This document shows positions 1 through 6,167 of a DNA stretch of 7,583 bases, in pieces. Position numbers and translations under genes: made by a program. The notes below the pieces were generated by a model, which made no database searches, was not told the origin of the DNA, and worked only from the letters and a program-made list of their open reading frames with translations. Each line of letters starts with the position of its first letter. Within the stretch, counting starts at the first letter, position 1. Source of the stretch: Treponema sp. (GTDB lineage Bacteria; Spirochaetota; Spirochaetia; Treponematales; Breznakiellaceae); NCBI GenBank assembly GCA_031259035.1, contig JAIRLZ010000172.1, positions 1 to 7,583 of the forward strand, given 5' to 3'.

Positions 1-151
1 CCTTCGCCTCATCGGGAAAAGAGCGGACATGATCTCCGCGCAGAAAAAAGGTGGCGCATACCCGCAGATACTCCAGAATTGCAAGCAGTTTGCCTGTTGT
101 TAAATCGGGACCGTCGTCAAAGGTAAGCGCTATATATTTGTCAGCCGCCAT
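1..151 (-). CDS. Polysaccharide deacetylase (NodB/CE4 family), 5' part only, cut by the window edge
   Basis: The first 50 codons of a gene that continues past the left edge. Residues 9-15 read LTFDDGP, the first NodB-homology motif: in this family the first Asp (D12) acts as catalytic base and the second (D13) binds the metal. Residues 34-37 read ATFF, the second beta strand typical of these barrels. The family removes N- or O-acetyl groups from chitin-like, peptidoglycan or xylan substrates. The ATG at 149-151 has a strong ribosome site (GGAGGGG, 154-160), and I found no in-frame ATG, GTG or TTG upstream as far as the stem-loop at 204-225. The protein therefore starts directly at the catalytic domain and has no signal peptide. 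It lies 98 bases after xylA on the same strand, so it may be the last or next gene of the operon. Acetylxylan or acetyl-xylooligosaccharide deacetylation fits the context but is inference; the metal-binding HxxxH motif lies outside the window. Confidence 0.88.
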   Translation of the reverse strand, partial: MAADKYIALTFDDGPDLTTGKLLAILEYLRVCATFFLRGDHVRSFPDEAK

Positions 152-203
152 TTCCCCTCCGCATACGAGACATTCGATGGCAACGCAAAACCGCCGCGAA
201 TCA

Positions 204-225
204 GACGCGCCCTAAAGGACGCGCC
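204..225 (-). terminator. Stem-loop after xylA, weak terminator candidate
   Basis: In the minus-strand RNA this folds as a 9-bp stem (GGCGCGUCC against GGGCGCGUC, with two G-U wobbles) closed by the tetraloop UUUA. It lies about 25 bases past the xylA stop. No U-run follows on the minus strand, so it is not a classical intrinsic terminator. It may protect the 3' end of the xylA message or partly separate it from the deacetylase gene. Read the other way, four T follow shortly after, but no plus-strand gene ends here. Confidence 0.35.
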
Positions 226-249
226 TTTTCGGGTGCTCCCGTTTCAACC

Positions 250-1590
250 TCATGTTCCCAACACAATGTCGGACAGGATGTTCTCGTACAGTTCCTGCTT
301 GCCGCTTGTCCAACCAATCTTGCCGTATTCCTTTGCAAGAGATGCGGCCGCTTCAAGGGTAAGCTCGCCCTTCTCGAATTTCGCGCCGTCGCCTGAATCA
401 AAGGACGCGTACCGTTCCTTGAGCAACTTCGGAAGCCGTCCGTCCTCAATGATCGCAACGGCTTTTTCAAGACCGTAGGCGAAACTGTCCATGCCGCCGA
501 TGTGCGCGAGGAACAGGTCTTCGGGATCTATTGAGTTGCGCCGAATCTTCGCGTCAAAGTTGAGTCCGCCGGTTTTGAAGCCGCCCATGCGGAGAATGGC
601 AAGCATCGCCTGGGTTGTTTCGTATACGCTTGACGGGAATTGATCGGTGTCCCAGCCATTGCGCGGCTCGCCGCGGTTCGCGTCCACGGATCCAAGCATG
701 TCGTTGTCCACACACACGTTGAGTTCGTGGGCGAAATCGTGTCCGGCAAGCTCCGCATGGTTCGCTTCGATGTTGAGTTTAAAATCCTTGTCGAGTCCGT
801 GGGCGCGGAGGAAACCGATAACGGTTTCGGAATCGAAATCGTACTGGTGTTTGGTGGGTTCCATAGGTTTCGGCTCAATGTAAAAACACCCCGTAAAGCC
901 CTGTTTGCGTCCGTAATCGCGGGCAATGGAGAGGAGCGTCGCCAGATGTTCTTTTTCGCGCTTCACGTCGGTGTTGAGCAGGCTCATGTAACCTTCGCGC
1001 CCGCCCCAAAAGGTGTAGCCCTGACCGCCCAGTTTGATGGTTCCGTCAATGGCGTTCTTCACCTGATTCGCGGCGTGGACGACCACGGCAAACTCAGGGT
1101 TGGTGGCCGCGCCGTTCATAAAGCGGGGATTGGTGAACACGTTGGCAGTTCCCCAGAGCAGTTTCACGCCGGTCGAATCCTGCCGTTTTTTCAGTTCGTC
1201 AATAATAACGGCGAGATTTTTCGCGGACTCGTCTGTGTCCTTGCCTTCAGGCGCAATGTCGCGGTCATGCCATGCGTAGAATTCCGCGCCGATCTTGGTG
1301 ATAAACTCAAACGCGGCGTCGGCTTTGTTCACCGCATTTCGCATGGGGTCATCGCTGGAATTCCACGGAAAAAGATGGGTCGCCGAGCCGAAGGGATCCG
1401 CGCCGTCGCCACAGAAGCTGTGCCAGTAGGCGATGGCAAACCGAAGCCAGTCCTTCATCTTCTTGCCATGAACAACTTTTTCCGCGTCGTAGTATTTAAA
1501 TGCAAGCGGATTTTTAGAAGCCGCCCCCTCAAATGGAATTTTCCCAATACCGGGGAAATATTCCTTGTTACCGATAAAATAATTTGCCAT
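250..1590 (-). CDS. xylA: Xylose isomerase (class II, long form), XylA
   Basis: Converts D-xylose to D-xylulose in the cytoplasm, a TIM-barrel enzyme using two divalent metal ions. The 446 residues fit the long class II isomerases (E. coli about 440). All expected active-site residues are present: catalytic H108 with D111 (WHDRD), and metal ligands E239 (IEPKP), E275 and H278 (IEANH), D303 (VDANRG), D314 and D316 (WDTDQF) and D346 (NFDAK). Each is offset by exactly +7 from the E. coli numbering as I recall it, so the core is colinear. The conserved LLWGTAN, GGREGY and EPTKHQYD segments are also intact. I chose the ATG at 1588-1590 because AGGAG (1597-1601) sits 6 bases upstream and the protein then begins MANYFIGNKEYF; the frame stays open another 20 codons upstream, but those residues do not look like family sequence. 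It lies 75 bases after xylB on the same strand, so cotranscription is likely. Confidence 0.98.
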   Translation of the reverse strand: MANYFIGNKEYFPGIGKIPFEGAASKNPLAFKYYDAEKVVHGKKMKDWLRFAIAYWHSFCGDGADPFGSATHLFPWNSSDDPMRNAVNKADAAFEFITKIGAEFYAWHDRDIAPEGKDTDESAKNLAVIIDELKKRQDSTGVKLLWGTANVFTNPRFMNGAATNPEFAVVVHAANQVKNAIDGTIKLGGQGYTFWGGREGYMSLLNTDVKREKEHLATLLSIARDYGRKQGFTGCFYIEPKPMEPTKHQYDFDSETVIGFLRAHGLDKDFKLNIEANHAELAGHDFAHELNVCVDNDMLGSVDANRGEPRNGWDTDQFPSSVYETTQAMLAILRMGGFKTGGLNFDAKIRRNSIDPEDLFLAHIGGMDSFAYGLEKAVAIIEDGRLPKLLKERYASFDSGDGAKFEKGELTLEAAASLAKEYGKIGWTSGKQELYENILSDIVLGT

Positions 1591-1665
1591 AAAGGTCTCC
1601 TTTGCTAATAAAGTTACGTATGATCGATGCGCGATAGCGGCGGCGATCAAAAAACAACAGCCCGT
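1591..1665 (-). other. xylB-xylA intercistronic spacer
   Basis: A 75-base gap holding the xylA ribosome site (AGGAG, 1597-1601). The words TGATCG (1621-1626) and CGATCA (1644-1649) form a 6-bp inverted repeat around a GC-rich 17-base interior. The T-run on the minus strand (about 1650-1654) lies upstream of this hairpin, so it is not a terminator for xylB. I see no convincing promoter here. Confidence 0.5.
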
Positions 1666-3153
1666 TCATTTATAAAGCGGCGCCAGCGCGTTCAAATACT
1701 TGTTGTACTCGGCGTACGCCTTGTTGTACATGGCCGTGGATCCGGCGTCGGGCGCGATATTTTCGTCTTCCCGAATCGGGATATGCTCATCTGTAAGCTC
1801 GGCGATACCCACGCTCTTGCCTTCCAGCTTGAGCAGGCACCACAACGCCTGAATCGCGCCGCCCATTGCGGCGGCTTCCGCGCTTGCGGACCGCCGGACA
1901 GGCAGATTCATGATGTCCGCAGCCATCTGCCGCCATAGCGGGCTTTTGCTCCCGCCGCCCGTGATCCTGATTTCCCGCGCTTTGAAACCAAGCGCCTGAA
2001 ACGCCTCAAGCCCAATCCTCATGCCGAATATGGCGGATTCAAGCGCGGCGCGGGCTATGTTCTCCCGCGAACAATTCGCCGCGGTTAAGCCCGCGACGCT
2101 CGCCCTGCCGTTAGGAAGGTTCGGCGTACGCTCGCCGTTAAAAAAGGGCAAGAACACCACGCCATTCGCGCCAGCCGGAGCCTTCGCCGCCAATGCGTCG
2201 AATTCTTTTACGTCAAGGCCAAAGAGTTTCCGCGTTTCTTCCGAAGCGACCGTACAGTTCATCGTACATAAGAGAGGCAGATAGCCGCCTGTCGAGGAAT
2301 TGAAGCCGGAGAGCCCATTTTTAGGATCCGCCAATGGGACATCCGAATACCCGAACAGCGTACCCGATGTGCCGAGGCTCATGGCGAGGAAGCCGTCTTT
2401 CACCGCGCCAACGCCGATAGCGCCCATCATATTGTCGCCGCCGCCGGATGAAACGGGAATTCCCGCCGGAATTCCAAACCGCGCCGCCGCTTGTTCCGTA
2501 ACAAAGCCGTTCGGCTCGTCGGACGCTATGATCGGCGGCAGCAAACCAAACAATTTTTCGTCAATAATGGCGCATATTTTCTCTGACCATGTACGGGTTC
2601 TGCCGTTAAAAACAGCCGTGCCGGAAGCGTCGCCACATTCGGCCTTATATGCGCCGGTGAACACATAGTTGAGGTAATCGTGAGGCAGCATGATGTAGCG
2701 CAGTTTGGCGAAGGCTTCCGGTTTGCGCCGTTTGAGCCATAGAATTTTCGGCGCCGTGAAACCCGGCAACATCAGGTTGCACACTTCGGCGATAACGGCG
2801 TCATCTCCGCCAGCCGCTTCCGTGATGACGCGGCACTCTTCGACTGTGGATGTATCGTTCCATAGCTTCACATTGTACAGCGGCTTGCCGTCCCCATCGA
2901 GAGGCGCGAATCCGTGCTGATGGCCTGAAATTCCGATTGCCGCTATGCTGTTTTTATCACATGCGGAAAGAGAGGCGAAACATTTTTCCAAAGCGGCGTC
3001 GTACCACTCGATCTTCTGTTCGCGCGTGCCATCGTTTTCGGCGATAAGATCGACAGGCTCCTGAAAACTTGAGACGCTCCTATGCGCTTCCCAGTCGTAG
3101 AGAACCACTTTAACACTTTGGGTTCCCATATCTATTCCAGCTATTGTTTTCAT
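1666..3153 (-). CDS. xylB: Xylulokinase, XylB (FGGY sugar kinase)
   Basis: Phosphorylates D-xylulose with ATP to D-xylulose 5-phosphate, the entry point to the pentose phosphate pathway. The 495 residues are close to E. coli XylB (484). Residues 6-15 (GIDMGTQSVK) are the N-terminal phosphate-binding loop of the actin-like ATPase fold. HQHG (78-81) matches the QMHG substrate motif of xylulokinases, and LWND (97-100) and NLMLPGFTAPK (126-136) are also diagnostic. GGGDN (237-241) carries the catalytic base D240. SLGTSGT (259-265) and TGGGSKSPLWRQ (398-409) form the ATP site. The ATG at 3151-3153 is preceded by two purine-rich blocks; GAGG at 3160-3163 has a 6-base spacing. The gene lies 145 bases after the permease, across the inverted-repeat region, and 75 bases before xylA. 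No truncation or missing residue is seen. L-ribulokinase or another FGGY kinase is less likely given the motifs and the xylA neighbour. Confidence 0.96.
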   Translation of the reverse strand: MKTIAGIDMGTQSVKVVLYDWEAHRSVSSFQEPVDLIAENDGTREQKIEWYDAALEKCFASLSACDKNSIAAIGISGHQHGFAPLDGDGKPLYNVKLWNDTSTVEECRVITEAAGGDDAVIAEVCNLMLPGFTAPKILWLKRRKPEAFAKLRYIMLPHDYLNYVFTGAYKAECGDASGTAVFNGRTRTWSEKICAIIDEKLFGLLPPIIASDEPNGFVTEQAAARFGIPAGIPVSSGGGDNMMGAIGVGAVKDGFLAMSLGTSGTLFGYSDVPLADPKNGLSGFNSSTGGYLPLLCTMNCTVASEETRKLFGLDVKEFDALAAKAPAGANGVVFLPFFNGERTPNLPNGRASVAGLTAANCSRENIARAALESAIFGMRIGLEAFQALGFKAREIRITGGGSKSPLWRQMAADIMNLPVRRSASAEAAAMGGAIQALWCLLKLEGKSVGIAELTDEHIPIREDENIAPDAGSTAMYNKAYAEYNKYLNALAPLYK

Positions 3154-3230
3154 ATACTCCCTCTACTCCCTCGCATCTTCTGAGGCTGTTCCAAAACTTC
3201 AGTTTTGGGAAAGCAACCTTAGATGTAGCG

Positions 3231-3260
3231 GGAAAAAGCGGGCTTCAGGCCGCTTTTTCC
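3231..3260 (-). terminator. Stem-loop with internal A5/T5 tracts, possible partial terminator between transporter and xylBA
   Basis: Read on either strand it has the order A5, GCGG, loop, CCGC, T5, all within one perfect 11-bp inverted repeat with an 8-base loop. That is the layout of a bidirectional intrinsic terminator, but the GC core is only 4-5 bp and the T-run is short. It could lower xylB-xylA expression relative to the transporter genes. A full stop of transcription seems unlikely because I see no good promoter between it and xylB. Confidence 0.4.
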
Positions 3261-3262
3261 AA

Positions 3263-3299
3263 AGCTTTTCCCAAAACCAACCGGGTTTTGGGAAAAGCT
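3263..3299 (-). repeat. Perfect 16-bp inverted repeat at the gguB stop codon
   Basis: AGCTTTTCCCAAAACC (3263-3278) and its exact complement (3284-3299) flank the 5-base loop AACCG. On the minus strand the hairpin starts at the last base of the gguB TGA. A further copy of the arm word, cccaaacc at 3303-3310, lies inside the last gguB codons and could pair with the 3284-3292 arm instead, giving an alternative fold. Confidence 0.85.
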
Positions 3300-4483
3300 C
3301 ATCCCAAACCAGCTTTACGGCGGGTATACACATCGTAGAAGACCGCCAGAAGAAGAATGACCGCCTTGACGACGTACTGCCAATGCGCCCCCAGATTCAT
3401 CAATGACATGCCGTTGTTGATGGCCGCCATGACCAAGCCGCCGACAATGACGCCGACCACGGTGCCGATGCCGCCGGACGCGGAAACGCCGCCGATATAA
3501 CAGGCCGCGATGGCGTCCATCTCAAACATGTTGCCGGCTTGAGGCAAGGCGCTGTTCATATAGCCTGTGGAAACAACAGCGGCAAGTCCTGTCAGTCCGC
3601 CCATAATACAGTACACGGTAAAGGAAATCATTTCTGAGTTGATGCCGGAAAGTTTGGCGGAACGGGAGTTGCCGCCCACCGCATAGATGTAACGTCCCAG
3701 AACGGTGTTTTTCATCATGTAATTAAACGCGAAAATGGTGGCGCCCAGTACCGCCACAACAATCGGAAGTCCGCGATATGTGGCGAAGCGCTGGCACAAC
3801 GCCATAACCAAAACGGAGATAAGAATGAGCTTCGCCGCAAAAAGTGGAGTTGGAATAACCGCAAAATTATTCCGTTTTTTGCCGCCCCGTGAAATAATCT
3901 CCGCGATGATGAACACGCCAACAATAATCAGACCAATGATCAGCGGCGTCATATCCACATCGCCAGCATAGAGATTCGGAAAGAAACCGGACGCCATCTG
4001 CTTGTACCCTTCGTTTTTCAGAGAAATGGGGCTGATATTGGTAACGATGTACGTCAATCCTCTAAAAAGGAGCATGCCTGCCAGCGTAACGATAAACGCG
4101 GGAATCTGCAAGCCGGCGATCCAAAGCCCTTGGAACGCTCCGATAGCCACGCCCACGATCAGAGAAATAATCACGGTGGGAACCATGCCTATGCCGGTGT
4201 TGTACAGCATGGCGCTTATCGCCCCGACAAAGGCGCAAACCGATCCGACTGAAAGATCAATGCCGCCGATGATAATCACCTGAACCATGCCCGTGGCAAG
4301 AATCAGTACATAACTATACTGAATAAAAATATTGGTAAAGTTGCGGGAATTGAGATTAGTTCCATGCGTCAGCACGGCAAAAACAATCATAATCAGCGCC
4401 AGCATCAGGAACATCGAATAGCTCCTGATATTGGTTTTAATCAATTCGCCGATACCGGTCTTCTGTTTCTGTATATCACTCAT
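3299..4483 (-). CDS. gguB: Sugar ABC transporter permease, GguB/MmsB type (XylH-like)
   Basis: Inner-membrane subunit that forms the sugar channel, probably as a homodimer with GguA below and ChvE outside. The 394 residues match the long permeases of the GguB/XylH group rather than the about 320-residue RbsC. Hydrophobic segments occur near 22-40, 54-73, 78-95, 100-123, 128-149, 178-197, 214-231, 238-256, 287-306, 322-333, 337-357 and 370-385. Family landmarks are GGIDLSVGS (73-81), the cytoplasmic coupling region RYIYAVGGNSRSAKLSGI (264-281), and GGVSASGGIGT (331-341) followed by NNGMSLM. I chose the ATG at 4481-4483 because AGGAG (4490-4494) is 6 bases upstream; a GTG seven codons earlier (4502-4504) is in frame but lacks a ribosome site. 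The gap after gguA is 27 bases. The last residues (KAGLG) lie beside, and may derive from, the repeat element that supplies the stop codon. Confidence 0.95.
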   Translation of the reverse strand: MSDIQKQKTGIGELIKTNIRSYSMFLMLALIMIVFAVLTHGTNLNSRNFTNIFIQYSYVLILATGMVQVIIIGGIDLSVGSVCAFVGAISAMLYNTGIGMVPTVIISLIVGVAIGAFQGLWIAGLQIPAFIVTLAGMLLFRGLTYIVTNISPISLKNEGYKQMASGFFPNLYAGDVDMTPLIIGLIIVGVFIIAEIISRGGKKRNNFAVIPTPLFAAKLILISVLVMALCQRFATYRGLPIVVAVLGATIFAFNYMMKNTVLGRYIYAVGGNSRSAKLSGINSEMISFTVYCIMGGLTGLAAVVSTGYMNSALPQAGNMFEMDAIAACYIGGVSASGGIGTVVGVIVGGLVMAAINNGMSLMNLGAHWQYVVKAVILLLAVFYDVYTRRKAGLG

Positions 4484-4510
4484 ATTTTTCTCCTGAGATG
4501 TCACACCGCC

Positions 4511-6034
4511 CTAATCCAAAAGGGCAATCCGCATAATTTTTTCCTGATCGGCCTCGTCATGCGCCAGTTCCCCTTTGATCTTCCCCTCGTTCATCACGTA
4601 GATTCTGTCAGCCATGCCCATGGCTTCGGGAAGTTCCGAACTGATCATAATGACGCTTTTGCCGCGCGCCACAAGGTTGTTGAGAATCTCGTAGATTTCC
4701 GTCTTGGCGCCAACGTCAATGCCGCGAGTCGGCTCATCTACGATGAAGATGTCCGGCTCCGCGAACAAGGCGCGGCTTACCACCACCTTCTGCTGGTTCC
4801 CGCCGGAAAGGTTTCGGGCAAGCTGATTGACGGACGGCGTTTTGATGCGGAGATCGCGCCGGTATTTCTCGACTTCCTCAATTTCCCGCGCCGCGTCTAC
4901 AAGTCCAAATCTCGACAGTTTTTTCAGAGATGAAGCGGATATGTTTACTTTGACGCTTTGGATAAGAATGAGACCCAATACCTTGCGATCTTCCGAAACA
5001 TAGCCCAAGCCGTTGTTAAGCGCCGCGCGCGCGGATTTCAACACAACCCGCTTGCCATGCAGGTACAGCTCGCCCTCGCTGCGGAAGCCGTAGGACTGCC
5101 CGTACAGACTCATCATCAATTCGGTGCGCCCCGCGCCCATTGGTCCGCAGAAGGCGACAATTTCGCTCTTGCGAACATAGAAGGACGCGCCGTCCACCAC
5201 CTTCATGCTGTGGTACTCTGGATGGTAAACCGACCAATTCTTCACCTCCATGACCGTCTCGCCGGGGCGGGATTTCCGTTCCGGAAACCGGCGCGTCAAG
5301 TCGCGCCCAACCATATCCTTTATGATCATCGCCTCCGTCAGATTGTCTTTTTTTACATCGTACGAGGAAACGCTTTTCCCATCCCGCAGCACCGTAACCG
5401 TGTCGGCGATCTTCAGCGCTTCGTTCAGTTTATGAGAAATCATAATTGATGTGATGCCTTGTCGCTTGAATTCAAGAATCAAATCAAGGAGTTTCGCGCT
5501 TTCCTCGTCATTCAGCGAAGAGGTCGGCTCATCAAGAATGAGCAGTTCGACCCGCTTGGAAAGCGCGCGCGCAATCTCCACAAGTTGCTGCTTGCCCACA
5601 CCCAGCTTGCTTATAATCACCGTTGGATTTTCTTTTAAGCCGACCCGATCCAAAAATTTCTGGGATTCTTTTATATAATGATTCCAATTGATAACGCCGA
5701 AAGTTGTTTTCATGTGTCCAAGGAAAATATTTTCATATATAGAAAGATAAGGGCTTAACGCGAGTTCCTGATGAATAATGGTGAGGCCTTCTTTTTCACT
5801 GTCTTTAACACTATGATAATTGGTTTCCCTCCCTTTGTAAAAAACTTTGCCTTCGTAGGCGCCCTTGGGATACACCCCGCTGACAACGCTCATCAGGGTG
5901 GATTTTCCCGCGCCGTTTTCTCCGCATAAAGAGTGAATTTCCCCTTTCTTCACCTTTAGACTGACATTATCAAGCGCCCGGACGCCGGGAAATTCCTTGG
6001 TAAGATTCTCTATTTCCAGTATATATTCACTCAT
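4511..6034 (-). CDS. gguA: Sugar ABC transporter ATP-binding protein, GguA/MmsA type (XylG-like), two ATPase domains
   Basis: Cytoplasmic ATPase powering sugar import, with two fused nucleotide-binding domains as usual for monosaccharide importers. Domain 1: Walker A GENGAGKST (38-46), Q-loop around HQE (88-90), a degenerate signature LGVGKQQ (144-150), Walker B LLILDEP (164-170), H-loop H201. Domain 2: degenerate Walker A GPMGAGRTE (297-305, Arg for Lys), canonical signature LSGGNQQKV (409-417), Walker B IFIVDEP (429-435); the second H-loop position appears replaced in VIMISSELPE (461-470). This split of one good and one degenerate site is normal for the family. SGVYPKGAYEG and NWSVYHPEYH match GguA of the ChvE system better than E. 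coli XylG, from memory. The start is not certain: ATG at 6032-6034 gives the family-like MSEYILEIENL and 507 residues, but GGAG (6046-6049) is 11 bases away, whereas an in-frame TTG at 6038-6040 has a 5-base spacing and would add two residues. Confidence 0.96.
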   Translation of the reverse strand: MSEYILEIENLTKEFPGVRALDNVSLKVKKGEIHSLCGENGAGKSTLMSVVSGVYPKGAYEGKVFYKGRETNYHSVKDSEKEGLTIIHQELALSPYLSIYENIFLGHMKTTFGVINWNHYIKESQKFLDRVGLKENPTVIISKLGVGKQQLVEIARALSKRVELLILDEPTSSLNDEESAKLLDLILEFKRQGITSIMISHKLNEALKIADTVTVLRDGKSVSSYDVKKDNLTEAMIIKDMVGRDLTRRFPERKSRPGETVMEVKNWSVYHPEYHSMKVVDGASFYVRKSEIVAFCGPMGAGRTELMMSLYGQSYGFRSEGELYLHGKRVVLKSARAALNNGLGYVSEDRKVLGLILIQSVKVNISASSLKKLSRFGLVDAAREIEEVEKYRRDLRIKTPSVNQLARNLSGGNQQKVVVSRALFAEPDIFIVDEPTRGIDVGAKTEIYEILNNLVARGKSVIMISSELPEAMGMADRIYVMNEGKIKGELAHDEADQEKIMRIALLD

Positions 6035-6094
6035 ATACAAAACTTCTCCGCAAAATTTTTCGCATCACAAACAATCGGCTTTTTTAGAGCGCAC

Positions 6095-6141
6095 TAAACA
6101 GCAAAGCCGGCTGTAAACCGGCTTTGCTGTTTACAGCCGGC
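6095..6141 (-). promoter_or_regulatory. Competing stem-loops between chvE and gguA
   Basis: Two strong, mutually exclusive hairpins overlap here. Hairpin A pairs 6095-6110 with 6118-6133: a perfect 16-bp stem with a 7-base loop. Hairpin B pairs 6106-6118 with 6129-6141: a perfect 13-bp stem with a 10-base loop. A further word GCTGTAA at 6159-6165, just past the chvE stop, can pair with TTACAGC (6131-6137). No U-run follows on the minus strand, so a simple terminator is unlikely. In other binding-protein operons, intercistronic hairpins after the binding-protein gene protect its message and so keep it in excess over the ATPase and permease; that role is inferred here. The rest of the 127-base gap holds only the gguA ribosome site. 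Confidence 0.65.
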
Positions 6142-6167
6142 AGGCTAACCGCACGCTCGCTGTAAGA

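Larger units (their letters stand above)
3181..3301. repeat. MITE-like or palindromic intergenic element between gguB and xylB
   Basis: About 121 bases made almost wholly of inverted repeats. The ends resemble each other in opposite orientation: plus 3181-3197 reads TGAGGCTGTTCCAAAAC, and minus 3301-3285 reads TGAGCTTTTCCCAAAAC, which align with one mismatch and two single-base gaps. Inside are three stem-loops: 3263-3299 (perfect 16-bp stem, 5-base loop), 3231-3260 (perfect 11-bp stem, 8-base loop) and 3191-3208 (7-8 bp stem). The word CCCAAAAC or a near copy occurs five times in alternating orientation. No coding frame is apparent, and I see no clear target-site duplication. The minus-strand end is the gguB stop codon itself. 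Calling it mobile is inference; a locally evolved RNA structure is possible. Confidence 0.5.

Noticed and set aside
204..225. Direct repeat GACGCGCC as part of a mobile element
   Set aside because: The two copies are explained as the two sides of one stem-loop with a G-C rich, self-complementary sequence; nothing else nearby suggests mobility.
640..1608. A 322-codon open frame on the plus strand opposite xylA
   Set aside because: It lies entirely antisense to an intact, motif-complete xylose isomerase. Its translation shows no recognisable family, and such frames arise from the codon pattern of the real gene.
3181..3301. CRISPR array
   Set aside because: The repeated words alternate in orientation and vary in length and spacing; there are no equal direct repeats with unique spacers and no cas gene.
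4364..4933. A 189-codon plus-strand frame spanning the gguA-gguB junction
   Set aside because: It overlaps two confident genes on the other strand, has no convincing ribosome site, and its translation shows no family-like motif.
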